A stretch of DNA of 64,000 nt, taken from contig JAGTXZ010000005.1 in assembly GCA_018398575.1 (NCBI GenBank), positions 2,356,001 to 2,420,000 on the forward strand. The letters run 5' to 3'. Source of the stretch: Ampelomyces quisqualis. Lineage: Eukaryota > Ascomycota > Dothideomycetes > Pleosporales > Phaeosphaeriaceae. Shown one piece after another: positions 12,310-24,300 of the stretch. The translations under genes were made by a program, and so were the position numbers. Each line of letters begins with the position of its first letter. Within the stretch, counting starts at the first letter, position 1. The notes below the pieces were generated by a model. That model saw only the letters and a list, made by a program, of their open reading frames with translations, made no database searches and was not told the origin of the DNA.

Positions 12310-12526
12310 AGACTTTGTTCTTAAAGTTTTTATTATGCTAAAGGTCTCTTCTAAATCTAGTACTTAACGTTAACTAAAACATTCTTTCTTTATTAATATC
12401 TTTAGAGATGTTATACTTATAGCTTATTATAACTGTTAACTAGCTAATTGTGTTTATTAAGTATATATTTATTCTAAAAAGTATAGTAAATATAATTACT
12501 TAAATGCAAAAGATTATAATATCTAC

Positions 12527-12853
12527 ATGTCTAAAAATAAATAGTTAGTTATTAAGGTAGAAAAGGATTATCTACAAGCGTGCCTAGATACGCTTTAGCA
12601 AAAAGAGTAAAAGGTGTAGTGTTTGTTAAAAGAAAACGCTGCTTAGGCAGTAGAAGCTATTTCTGCAGAAGAAACATCTATTTAATAACTAAAACCTTAG
12701 AAGGCTATGTTATCTTCTAGTAAAATAACTTTATTACCTTCTACTTAGAGTTCTATAAATAGTATAGTTAATAACATATAAAAGGCTTATGTGCCTTTAT
12801 ACTTAGGTAAACCTGTTACCTATACTGCGTTAGGAGTTAGCAGCAGTTTATAA
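12527..12853 (+). pseudogene. C1 antisense accessory ORF, 108 codons
   Basis: Plus-strand frame opposite to pol, between the chromodomain and the 3' LTR of C1. It starts with ATG at 12527 (MSKNK) and ends at TAA 12851-12853. The interruptions I see are TAA or TAG, fitting former Gln codons. The first 60 residues are Lys/Glu/Ala/Gln-rich and likely helical (VEKDYLQACLDTL); the second half is Ser/Thr-rich. It has no clustered CxxC motif, unlike the ORF in the same slot of C2, and I see no sequence match between the two. Function unknown. Composition alone could mislead in RIP-mutated DNA, so confidence is moderate. Confidence 0.45.
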
Positions 12854-15800
12854 GGTTTGTTTCTAGTTCTTATATATTTTCTAAGTTGTTGTACTCTAAC
12901 AATTTAACTAGGTAATTTTTTTAATAGTTGTTGTCTTAGTGTGTTACTATTTTCTTAACTTTAAATTCGTTTTTTTCTTTAAGTTTATAGCAAAAGGTTT
13001 GCTATAATAGTGTTTCTAAGTTAGCTAGTTCTAGTAGGCTTCTGTAGAATCTAAAGTAGATCTTTACATTAGGTAGAAGCTTAAGTGTATATATAACTAG
13101 TCTGTTTCTTTTTAAAATTAAAAACAGTCTAACTTTAATATAGTTAAGTCCTTTGCTTAGATATTTAATGTATAGATTTTTAGTGTAGAGATACATCTTA
13201 TTCCTCTCTTTTAGCTAAAGTGCTGTTTTTTATTTTCTATTAACATTTAAGATACTTTGTGTCTAAGCGTGTTGTATTTATTCTTCTATTTTAGTATAGG
13301 TTTTCTTTATTTCTTCTGCTATCTATATAGCAGCTTTAGTCTTAGGGCTAGGCAATATTCTTATAAAGAGATTTAGATGCTGTCTGTAGTTTGCAAAGTA
13401 TAGCGTCTTGCTTATAGCTTTAGATAATTTGTTATTATAGGCTAACTATACTATTAGTAGTAGTAAAACCTAATTTGTCTGTTACAAGTTACTGTATATC
13501 TTAAGATATGTCTTTATAGTTTTGTTTATTCTTTTTATTTAGCTATCTGTTTAGAAATAACAAGCTGTTAATAGCTTTTATAGGTCTTAATTTCTGCTAT
13601 TAAGGTAGTCTAATAATTTAACGTAAAGAGTTTGTCTTAATTACTAATAATTAACTTTAGTATGCTATAGTATCTAATAAGTCTATCCTTAAACACGTGT
13701 GCCTGCTAAATAGCTATATAGTCTTGTTAAAAAAGTAGCATTATAGTTTATTTTGTAAAGCAATCTACTATAACTATAATAGCGTTATAGGCTAATCCTG
13801 TAGCAAGGTCTTTTAACAGTAGTAGTCTTGTTACAAAGTCTATTAATATGTTAGTCTAAGGCTTAGTTAAAAGCTCTATTAGCTGCATTTGTTTATAAGG
13901 CGCATGTGTACTATATTTGTTACGTTAACAGTCTGTATATATCTTAATATAAGCGCTTACTTTATCTTTTATGTTCTTAAACTAATAATTCTGTTAAATA
14001 AGTTTTATAGTTTAGCTAACTCTAAGATAACTGTATACTGTGTTATTGTAGTGTTATTGTATAATTAATTTCTATAGTTCTTCTAGAACATTAATTCTAA
14101 TTTTTATTGTTAAGTTGTTAATATATCTTACTAGTCTAAGAGATCTATTGTTTTATCTTTTAAAGATACTTAAGCTGTTAATAGTTTTAGTTCTAGTAAT
14201 ATTTAATATTTAGCTTAGAGCGTCTGCTCTGCTATTATTCTTTTTAGGTGTATAGACAATTTCAAACTTGTATTACCCTAACCTCTCTAACTATTATACT
14301 TGTTTTTAATTAAGTACTTTAGTAGTAGTAAAGGTTGTTAAGTTTTTGTAGTCTAAGTATATTATAAGATCTAAGCAACTCTCTGTGTAGATTCTTTAAT
14401 ATTTAAGTACTACTATAATTGCAAGTAGTTCTTTGTTATATATATTGTAATTTTCTTCTAGTAGGATAAATTTTTGTAAGTAGTAGGCTATTAGATACTA
14501 TTTCTTATTTTGTTTTTGTTTTGCACACATTCTAATTGCTAAATCTAATGCGTTAGTTTGAAATTTAAGCAGCTCTCTGCTTCTAAATGTAATAAAGACA
14601 AGTAGTGCTATATAAGTATCTTTAAGTATCTTAAATACTTAGCTTTGTTCTCCTATCTATTTCTAAGGTATATCTTTTTGTGTAAGTTTAGTAAGTAGCG
14701 TAGCAATTAGTAAGAAGTTCTAAATAAACTATTAATTAAAGTTAATAAAGCCTAAAAAAGATTAGATATCCTTTACTGTAGTAGGTGTTAGCTAATCTCT
14801 AATAACTTTAATCTTATCTTTACTTATTTATACTCTATTCTTTCTAACTATATATCTTAAGAATTCTACTTCTTTCTAGTGCTATTTACATTTGTTAAAG
14901 TCTACTACTAAGAATGTTTTTTCTAGTAGCGTTAGAATTGTATAAACATGTCCTATATGTTTCTTCTTATTTTCTAAATAAATAAAAATATTATTAAAGT
15001 ATACAATAACAAATATGTTAAAGTGTATTTAAAGTATATTATTAATAAGTGCTTAACACGTTGCTAGAACGTTAGTAAAACTAAATAGCATTACTAAGTA
15101 CTTATAGTAGCTGTAGCATGTTCTAAACGCTGTATTTTATTCTTTGCCTTTCTTTATACGTATAAAGTTGTACGCGCCTCTTAGATCTAGTGCTATAAAG
15201 ATTTTTGTATAGGCTAGTTAATTCTATAGTTCTAAAATATTAAGTAGTAAGTATTAATTCTTAAGTATAATATTATTAAGTTTCTAAAAGTTAATATATA
15301 GTTGTAGTTTGCTATTCTTCTTTAGTACAAACATAATTAATTATCTAGCTAGTAATTCTAATACTTTAATAAAACTTTTCTTTAAGTTTACCTAGATATA
15401 CTTTTAGATTACTTCTAGCTCTTTTTCTAATTATCTGTAGATTAGTCTAAAGGTTAGCCTTTTCCCTTCTTTTAAGACAATTTTGTAGTCCTACTCTTAA
15501 TGCTTAGGCAGTACTTTTAGACCTGTCTCTTCTAAAAATAGTTTCTTAAACTTTCTATATTTGTTAGGTATATTAAAAGTTATACGTTTCTCTAAAACTT
15601 ATAACATATTAGTATTTCTTTCTTAATTGTCTAAGTTAACTAGTTATATCTTAAACTATGTCTAAGTTAAAGTAATATTATTAATTATCTTCTTATTTAC
15701 TATTAAACGCTACTAATACATAGGCTTAGAATGTGTTAAGTTGTTGTAATTCCTTAGAGAGATAGATCTCTTTCCTAAGTTAACTTGTAGGCTATTCTTT

Positions 15801-17100
15801 CTAAACTATAGAAGTCCTAATATAATGTTGTAAGTAGCTAATCTAAAGACGTCTAAGTATATTTCCTGTTTAGTTCTTTAGATATTAAGTTTTGTAGTAG
15901 TTTTATATCTAATAAGTAACTTGTTAGGTATCTACTTTCTATTTGCAATATAAAGTTTATATAATTATTGTTTCTAGTAAAGTTAGAGCCTAGCTCTTAA
16001 CAAAGTATTGCCTAAAATATAGTTTACTTACAATCTTAAATTTAGAAGCGCCTTTATTCTTTTTTTGTTAACTTTTACTATAAGTTTTATAAGCTTAGCT
16101 AAGTTAATTACGTTACAGCTCTAAGTCTCTTTCTAGAGTCTAAAGTTTACTTTAAAAAAGACTTGTTCTTTTTATATTAGTTAGCTTCTTTGTTGTTGTA
16201 GTGCTTTTTGCCCTCTAGTTATATGCAGAACTACTAAGTGTAGTTTATGCAGCTACTATTAACAAGTATTTTATTAGATATACTTTCTTTTTCTAATATA
16301 TTAAGAAAACTTTCTACGCTTTATTTGTTATATAGGTAATTTGCGCAGGTATCCTTAAAGCAATTGTACTATTAGTACTTATAAGGTTTCTTTTACTAAG
16401 AAAAGTATTAGTTAATTTTACTACTATAATGTATTAGGCAGTAGTTGCTTTTGCACACTGTTTATAATAAAAGTCTGTGTTTTAGATTATAAGGATCCTG
16501 TAGGTATCTATCTATAAGCAGAATTTAATACAATTTGTTTACCTTCCTATCTTAGTATTTTATAAGTATAAAGTTTAGTACTAATACTTACTTATTGTTA
16601 GTATAGTATATCTACTTTGTGTATAAGTTATAGCGCGTCTTATATAGTCTGTTTGTGTCTATCTCTTAATATAGTTCTCTAACTATTGTATTCTTACGCA
16701 CTAGTTTAGAGCTAGCTAGTAGTAAGTGTATGTTTAGCTTGTTTAGTGTAAGTTTTTAGTCTTTCTAAGTATTGTAGACTCTTGTAGTCTCTTGTAGATC
16801 CTATGTCTTATAGACTCTGTTTCCTAAGTGTAGTAATTGTTTTTTCTCTGTAACTCTATCTATATTTAAATATTACTTGTTTATCTAAAGAGTATAATAT
16901 ACTTGTAAAGATTAGTAACATTGTTTTATATATTTTTAGTTAGCTTTGTTAGTTTAGTTATACTAGTTGTAAATATTTTGTTGCGTTTGCAGTAGAAGCA
17001 ATCTTAGCTATTAGAATTATTTAATATTATAGTTTGTTTCTATTTGTAAAATAACACAGTGTTAGTTAAGACCTATTTATTAGATAATATAGTAGAAGTG
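12837..17100 (-). pseudogene. C1 pol relic: protease, RT, RNase H, integrase, chromodomain
   Basis: Gypsy Pol on the minus strand. RT motif A is FIALDLRGAYN near 15180 with its Asp intact. Motif C is YFNN at 14990-15001 (YFDD with both Asp lost). RNase H contains YNIYNKELLAI near 14440. Integrase spans about 13350-13960 with the Cys pair near 13930 and the DFVT and ISNQDKLF regions. The GPY/F-like module survives without a stop at 13002-13196 (MYLYTKNLYIKYLSKGLNYI). A chromodomain ends the protein near 12840-12970 (YLVKLLEYNNLENIQELETN); its aromatic cage Trp codons have become stops or other residues. Confidence 0.9.
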
Positions 17101-18385
17101 TCTTTTGTCTAATTTACTATTATTAGTCTGTTAGTTATTTAAATAATAGGTTAATTGTTAATTACAATCTACTCTTTAATATCTTTTTCTAAAGTGTTAG
17201 TTAACATGTTAAGCTAGCGTATAACTTTAATCTTAGAGCAACAGTCTTGCGTATAATATCTAACCTTATTACAGTTATAACAAGTAATCTTGTTCTTATT
17301 AGGCCTATCTTCTAAGAGTTGTTTCTTTAAGTAACTTTTCTGTTCTAGGCCTTTATTAAGGTTGTCTAAGTGTATAGCTTTAGGTCTATACCCTAAGTAT
17401 ACTTCTAGTAAGCGTAGTTAGTAAGCTTTTTGTCTTAAGTAGTAGCGCTGTTATGCTTTATTTAGTTATATTTGTCTCTAATATCCTTTGCTTAGGCAAA
17501 ATCTTTTATATCCCTGTAGTAGACGTAAAGAGTATAACTTATCTTTAAGTGCTAATTTATAGAGTTTATTATCTAGGCAAATAGTTTTATTCTAAAGTTC
17601 TTTAAGAGTAGTAATATATATTCTGCTGCGCATAAGCTTAGCTTATACAGCAGCCTTAAGGCCTTAATTGTACATACGCATTAGAGCAGTGTTGTTCTAC
17701 TAGATTTGTTTAGCGTATTATTAAAAAACGTTAGTATAGTTAGCAGCTAATTAGGTTTATTTTAGACTTTAGATTTTTTGTTCTGTAATTACAAAATAGA
17801 GTTTGTTATTTAAGCAAATAGCTTTATTCTAAAGTTCTTTAAGATTAGTAATATATGTTCTACTGCGTATAAGTTTTACTTATACAGCAGCCTTAAAGCC
17901 TTACTTGTATATACGCATTAGAGTAGTATTATCTTACTAGATTTATTTAGCGTATTGTTAGAAAATATTAGTATAGTTAGCAGTTAATTAGGTTTATTTT
18001 AGACTTTAGATTTTTTGTTTTGCAATTACAAATTCTTTAAGAGGTAAAAAGATCTGTTGCAAGCGTATCTTAAACACGTACTAGTCTTTTATAAAGTTAG
18101 TGTTATTTGCGTCTGTAATATTAATGTCTATATACTTCTAAATAATTAAAAGTACTTATTTCTTAGTATTACCTTTTATATAAGTTGTAGCAAAGATAAC
18201 TTTATTATTATTCTTAATCTTATCTTCTTCTACGTAGAAGTGCCTATTAAACTAAAGAATCTAAGTCTTAAGTTTGTTACAGTCTCTATAGTAGAGACTA
18301 GGTTTGTTAACTTTAAGTCTAGGTTGTTCTACTTAGAAATGCTTAGGTGTATCTATTACAATATTGCTGCTTATTATAAAGGTGT
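17101..18385 (-). pseudogene. C1 gag relic
   Basis: Gag on the minus strand just after the 5' LTR. The CCHC zinc knuckle at 17241-17282 reads C-Y-N-C-N-K-V-R-Y-Y-T-stop-D-C; the His has become Tyr. An in-frame tandem duplication of 79 codons lies in the N-terminal half (17561-18034). C2 carries this segment once. No primer-binding site match to a tRNA could be recognised at the LTR edge. Confidence 0.8.
17561..18034. repeat. Tandem duplication in C1 gag, period 237 bp
   Basis: Two copies of one segment, offset by exactly 237 bases at both ends (AGAG at 17561 and 17798; ATTACA at 17788 and 18025). C2 has a single copy at about 49436-49672. 237 is 79 codons, so the frame is kept. The two copies differ mostly by transitions, so the duplication came before at least part of the RIP. 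Confidence 0.9.
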
Positions 18386-18391
18386 TTAAAG

Positions 18392-18877
18392 TGTTAAGAC
18401 TGTTAGTCTAGTAGCAAACAATAAGAATACTAGTATAGACTAGGAGTACAGCTAAAGTTAGTTTTTGTAGATAGGTGCAGAGTTGCTTTAGATACAAAAG
18501 GTATTGTTACTAAGACAGTAAAGACTAGAGCTTTTTAAAAAGAGTAATAATAGTTAAATAGCTAGTTACTAACTTAAGCGTTTAAAATATAAGTTGTTAA
18601 AATATAAGTTAAATATAATAACCTATAAGAGTTTATTGTAGTTCTTATATACTAAAGAGGTTCTAGCTTTACTCTATATGCTCTGCGTACTCTATAAGAT
18701 TAGAAAGAGTAGAAAAAGTATCTTGCTCTATTAGCTCTGTATTAAGCAAGAGAGCAAAGAGAGTAGCTTAGTCTAGTAACTAATTAGTAGTGTAGTGCAG
18801 AGTATACTCTCTAGTTATTCTTGCTTAGAAGAAAGTGCTTTAGTACAGCTAGGCCTAGCAGCTTATAGGTTGTAATA
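18392..18877 (-). repeat. 5' LTR of C1
   Basis: 486 bp partner of 11807-12292. It is followed by TATTC (18878-18882), the target duplication. Confidence 0.93.
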
Positions 18878-18882
18878 TATTC

Positions 18883-19067
18883 TTCTTCTTCTTACTCTTA
18901 CTCTGTCTGTTAAAGCGTTTACTACTATTTGCTTTAGGTTCTGTTAATAATTTGTAGGCTAGGTCTGCTAGCGCTCTTATTATCTTTTATTATTTATAGT
19001 TATTGTCTTTAGTGTTGTTGTTAAGCTCTAAGTAGAAGCGCCTTTACCTCTTGGCTCTAGTAGTACT
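18883..19067 (-). pseudogene. Relic D, middle fragment
   Basis: 185 bp left between C1 and B. On the minus strand it reads without a break except TAA triplets (STTRAKR, then IIRALADLAYKLLTEPKANS and RFNRQSKSKK). After removal of C1 it runs in frame into the part at 11806, and after removal of B it joins 34122 and above. This shows that C1 and B hit the same gene 185 bp apart. Function not recognised. Confidence 0.55.
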
Positions 19068-19325
19068 TGTAAGGGGCGGACCCTACGAGTAGATGCCAGG
19101 AAATAAAGACGTGAATTTGTAACCTATCTTAATTGCTACCTAGAAGGTTTTTATAGTCCTAAGGCAGTCTAGACTAGGGGGTTTAGGCGCTTTAGTCTAG
19201 AACTGTTTTTAGTGTTCTAGCCCAGAGGATTTTTAGCGTTCTGGTTTAGAACCTTTTTAGTGTTCTAGTTTAGTAAGCCAAGGTTTTTCTATAACTAAGA
19301 ACTAACTAGGCAGCAGCTTGTTACA
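19068..19325 (-). repeat. 3' LTR of B
   Basis: 258 bp, TGTAAGGGGCGG to CTTGTTACA on the plus strand. A TATA-like word (TATAAAAA on the minus strand) is at 19146-19153. Confidence 0.93.
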
Positions 19326-21300
19326 TAATCCTCTTGCTCTAGCGCTAGGCGCGCTTAGACCTACGCAAACATTAAAACAAAAATTACTTTACCTAGATCT
19401 ATTGTTCTGCACTCTTACTTCTCTTTTTAGGTAGTACTATATACTGTATTAGCCTTACCTTCTGCACACATTACTTACGCGTTACTCTTCTTGTTAGCCT
19501 ACGCATCTTCCTTGCCTGTGCTGTTATCTACAAAGATGCTAAGCCTACGCACTCTTTGCAGTTCTCTAGCTAAGCGTTGTGCTACTAACTCTCCTATTGT
19601 AAGTTTTATATCTAAGGCGCTAAGCTAGGTCTAGGCATATTACTAACTAGTAATAGAACAGACTAGATATTATTGTTAAAGCTAAGCTTAACCTGCTGTA
19701 TTATTTAGGCTGCGCTATTACTTAGCTTAAGAGTAACAAGTCTAAGTGCGCAATTACTTGCAGTAAGAGCACCTACTCTTAGTGCAAGGACGCTTACATT
19801 GCGTATAGGCCTGTAAGTTAACTACTATATTCTCTTACTTTTTAGGTTAATTCTAATAGCTTTCTAGATTAACAATTACCTTAAGATTATAGTTATTTTG
19901 CTTTATAACGCGCTTGCTTGCAATCCTAAGGTTAAGCAGCTATTAACGCAGCATATAATTGCTAGTCTCTAGTCTAACTTTGTTAATAAGCTTAGGGCTG
20001 CTTAGGCAAAGTCTTGCAGTAGTAACAAGTCTAGCTACTAGGGTCTAACGCGCAAGGTTAACAAGGTTAATGTCCTAGTAGACATCTACTAGCTCTTCTA
20101 GCAGCTTCTTATTAAGCAGGACACTATTATTTACAAGCTTAATAATGTTAGCGCTAGCGTACAGCAGCTCTATACTAATATAAGTTCTTTTTAATTTATT
20201 TTCCCTCTGTTAGAGTTTGTTTTCCTAAGGCGTTATGTGTATTCTACTAACATTTAATTAGGCTAAAGAGCACAACATGCAGATCTCTAGCGTAGGCTTC
20301 TAGGTTTTTTATATTAGCAACGCCCTCTGCACTACTAATAGGCTGCTCTATTACCTTAATGTAATAAAGTCTAACATCTGTAAGAAGCCTACGTATAACG
20401 CAAAGGTGTAGGCTAAGACTAATTGTTTAGTAATAGCAACTATTACGCCCTCTAACAGTAGAAAGATAGGCTCTAGCGTGTAGTGTCTTTACTGTAGTTC
20501 CTGTGTAGCGCCTGTAGGCAATTTCTATAGTAATAGACTTTCTTTTATAGTCTCTGCCTTTGTCCTATTACTAAGCCTAGACCTTATAAAACTAATCTTG
20601 TATTCTTTAATACTGCTTATACATTAGACTAGATATTGCGCTCTACGTCTTAGGCTTGTAGGTTCTTATAGCTGTACCTTTTCTATGTACGCTAATATTC
20701 TTACTAGCCTTTGTAGTCTAGCGCAGTCCTAATACTAGAATCCTATGCCCCTTCCTTAGGTTTTCCTAGGCCCTCTAAAGATTTGTGCTACGCTGTGTCT
20801 TAACTAGCTGTTGCCTAGCTTAAGTAGCTAAATATCTAGAGTTAATCTAGGCTCTTCTTCTTGTATTCTTTGGCTATTAATCTGTTAACGCTAAGCTTCT
20901 AGACTCTTCTCTTTTTATTCCTAGGTTATTCTAGGCGCTTGGTAGGATTATTGCGTTAGTTCTCTTATTTGGCATTTAAGTTCTTTATATCTAGAGCCTA
21001 GAGACTGTTAACTACTAGTTATATCCTAGCTGTTAACTAGCTAGGGCAGTTGCAGGTTAGCTAATAGAATAGATATAGGCATCTTCTTCTCTCTCTGCCT
21101 TCTACTAGTGCTTCTAGTCTTAGGCTCTGTCTATTGCAGTATCTTTGCATACCCCCTATTAGTTACTCTCTAGTGTTAGGCATTGTTCCTAAACATAACT
21201 AAGTGCGCTGCTGCATTATTTTTTATACTTTAAGTTTTTCTTGTGCTTGTCCTAAGTTTATCCTTTTTCTACTAATCTCTTCTATACATAACGCTATTAT
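19326..21300 (+). pseudogene. B antisense accessory region, plus-strand coding relic
   Basis: About 2 kb between the end of pol and the 3' LTR of B, too long for a normal untranslated tail. The plus strand, opposite to pol, shows coding character. A Cys-rich run lies near 19735-19800 (KCAITCSKSTY and C six residues on). Another frame gives a run of about 90 residues at 19920-20194 with few interruptions and a helical end (VLVDIYQLFQQLLIKQDT, then ASVQQLYTNISSF), closing at a TAA near 20194. A CxxCxxC cluster is seen near 20485. The frame changes between these parts, so introns, frameshifts or two ORFs are possible. Product not recognised. The slot is the same as for the antisense ORFs of A, A2 and C2. 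Confidence 0.4.
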
Positions 21301-24300
21301 CTGTCCTTATACTTGTTGTACGTACTTATAATTTCTCTTCTCTTCCTTCTTTCTCTCCTAATATACTTTATTTAGTAGTTAGGAAGAGCAGGCGCCTTAC
21401 TAACAACCTATCTAAGTCTTGTTCTATTCTAGTATTATTTAGCTATTTAGCAAGGGCTATAGTGTTAGCAACGTTTACTTGTAGTTTCTATATTAGTTCT
21501 GTATATCTTACCTATTTTATAAGGTACTGTAGCTGTATACCTTGCCCTTTTTTCTTCTACTATTCTGTAAAGATATAATTAACAAGGAACTTATTGTTAG
21601 TTACGTCTTTATTCTCTATTATTACTTCTAGTTACTAGTTATTAGACTTTTAGTGTAGAAGCAGATTACCTGCATTAAGCTAGAAGCAGTTAACATAGAA
21701 CCTTAGGTGCACTCTAAGAGGCACGCTTAGCTCTACAATATGTAGAAAGATAACCTTTATAACTATGTATTTCTTGTTTTTCTAATCTAGCTTTTTTAAA
21801 GGTCTTTTGTTAGATATAGAGTAACTATACTAGAGCTATACTTTGTCTCTTACACAGAGTTTTAGAGCTTCCTATTTGTAATAATTAGCCTAGCGTTCTT
21901 GTTTTTATTATACTTTTGCTATTTTTACTTGTACATAGTCTATTATTTCTTTTATCTTAGTTACTATTACTTTAGCAGTAGCTCTTTTATTATTGCTAGA
22001 CTAGTGCTAGTTCTCTGTAGTCTATTCTAGGTCTAACTAAATAGGGTTTGTGTTGTACTTGTGCTAGAGGAAGAATAGGCTAACGCCTGTAGACGCTGTA
22101 TTCTGTCTAGCTATTGCAATTTGTGCTAGTAGGCATAGAGCAGCCTAGTTTAACTAGTCTTAGTTTATAAAAGCCTTTAAGTAGGCTTCTACTATACTGT
22201 TTATTTGCTTTGTAGCGCTATCTGTCTAAGAGTAGTATACTATTAAGACTCTTCTTTGTATTCTAAGCTTATTACAGAGTAAAGTCTAGAATTTGCTTAC
22301 AAATTATAACTCTCTGTTAGACACTATAGTGTCTAGGAGCTAGTAGTACACAACTACCTGCTTAATAAATACCTTAACTATAGTAAGAACTTCTAGGTCT
22401 AGAATAGGCATAAGCACTGCGTTTTTACTTAGCTAGTTAGTAACTACTATAAGGTGTAACATTTTGTAGCTTAGCAGAAGGCCTATAATAAAATCTACTA
22501 ACAATTTCTTCTATATCTAGACTAAGAGTAGAAGTAGGCGTAGTAGTCTTTATTTAAGTTCTTTTTAAGGCTTTAACCTGCTACACACTGCGTAGTTCTA
22601 GACAAACTACTAGATACTTAAGGACATTCTAGGCTAGAAGTAGTCTCTTACTAATATTGCGTATGTGTTTTCCTTGCCTAGGTGCCTAATAATTAGAGAG
22701 TTATATGCTTTTAAGATAATGTGCGTTTATAGGTTTACGCATTCTAGTACCTATTTGCGCTCTCTATAGAGTAGGCGTCCTAAGTTATCTAAGCTATACT
22801 CTACTAAGAAAACTTTTAGGCTTAGATGCAGAAGGAATTTTTGCTATCTTATTCTAACAGCGTTAACTGCTAATTAGTAGGCTTTATCTATGCAGACAGC
22901 CTATTTCTACAATTCCTTAATAGTAGGCTCTGTTAGTCCTTTAGAGCGTTTGTTTGTGTAAGGACTTTGCCTAGGCGTAGTCTTGTATAGTACTGTAGTT
23001 CCTTTAGTAGCATCTAGAGCGTCTCTTAGTGCAGAGGGCTTCCTAGCACCTTAGTTATAGGTAACGTTCCTCTCTCTTAACGCAGCGTCTTTATCTGTAA
23101 GCACGTTTTAGAGCGCTCTCTTTCTAACTATAGAGTAATCTTTAGCATTTTGGCTTTAGGCAACGTCTCTTTCTCTTAACGCAGCGTCTTTGTCTATAAG
23201 CACGTTTTAGAGCTACTCTGTTTCTTCCTCTCTTTATTATAGTGTATCCCTCTACTAAGCTAAGAGAGAAGTAGTTAACGCAGCATCTTTGTCTATAAGC
23301 ACGTTTTGAAGCTACTCTATCTTCTTCTCTTTCTGTTATAGTAAATCCCCTTACTAAGCTGCAAAGGAAGTAGTAAGTACTAGGTCTTCTTTGTTTTTGG
23401 TTTCTAAAGCAAGAGTAAATAATTAGAAAGTCTAAGGCTATACCTACGCGTCTGCTCTTCCTTAGAGAAGATCTTATTCTTTCTTAGAAAGGGCATCTAC
23501 TCTGCTGTTAACGTTTCCTAAGTAGTATTAGAATCTAATATTAAACGTGCTAAGGAACCTTGCCTAGCAGATATGTCTTTCTGTTAGTAGTTATATAGTA
23601 GTAAAGTATTCTAGGTTCTTATAGTCTATAAGCACAGTAAAATGCTTTACTCTCTAAAGTTTAGTTTTCTACTACTCTAGGCACTTAACTATAGCTAACA
23701 GCTCTTTATTATAGATAGTGTAGTTAGCTTCTGCAGCTGTGTTCTTTACTAAGTAGTAAGCTACAGCCTAGAGACGTCTGTTCTTGCTATATTAAGACAG
23801 CACTCCTTTAGTTAACTATCCTAAGGCGTTGTATTCTACTACTGTCTTTAGCTTTGCATTAAAGTTTGCTAGGGATAGTTCTGCTATAAAAGCTTCCTTT
23901 AGCTTATTAAAGGACATCTGTTATTTAGGGCCCTAGTAGAAGGCTACACTTTTCCTAGTTAGCCTAGTTAGTAGGGCAGCTAGCTCTAAGAAGTCTTTTA
24001 TAAACTGTTAGTAGAAGTTAGTAAAGCTAACAAAACTCTAGATTCCTTTAACTGTCTTAGAGGGCTTCTAGGAACGTATAGCAGCTACTTTCTTAGAGTC
24101 TATGCTTATTTCTTTCTTAGCTTTAATAATAAATCTAAGGTATTTAGTCTTCTTTACGCTAAACTCGCTTTTCCCTATATTAAGGTGTAACCCTGCTGCC
24201 CTAAGTTTCTAAATTACCTACTTTACCTTTTTCTTGTAGTCTACCTTAAACCTACTTGTGTATATTAACACGTTGTCTATATAGGCTAAACAGAAATTAT

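Larger units (their letters stand above)
11807..18877 (-). mobile_element. Ty3/gypsy chromovirus C1, complete with target duplication
   Basis: 7071 bp element on the minus strand: 5' LTR at 18392-18877, gag, protease, RT, RNase H, integrase, chromodomain, and 3' LTR at 11807-12292. TATTC is duplicated at 11802-11806 and 18878-18882. It is inserted in the minus-strand relic D; removing it and one TATTC rejoins the D frame (SKSKK to NNSLDIRIKT). Gag and pol are nearly collinear with C2 (43709-50485), but the 3' accessory region and the U3 half of the LTR differ. Confidence 0.95.

Noticed and set aside
13002..13196. A 64-codon open frame on the minus strand as an independent small gene.
   Set aside because: It is the stop-free GPY/F-like part of C1 pol, in frame with integrase above and chromodomain below.
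11807..18877. Dating the insertions from LTR divergence.
   Set aside because: RIP adds many transitions in a few sexual cycles, so divergence does not measure time. Only the nesting order is safe.
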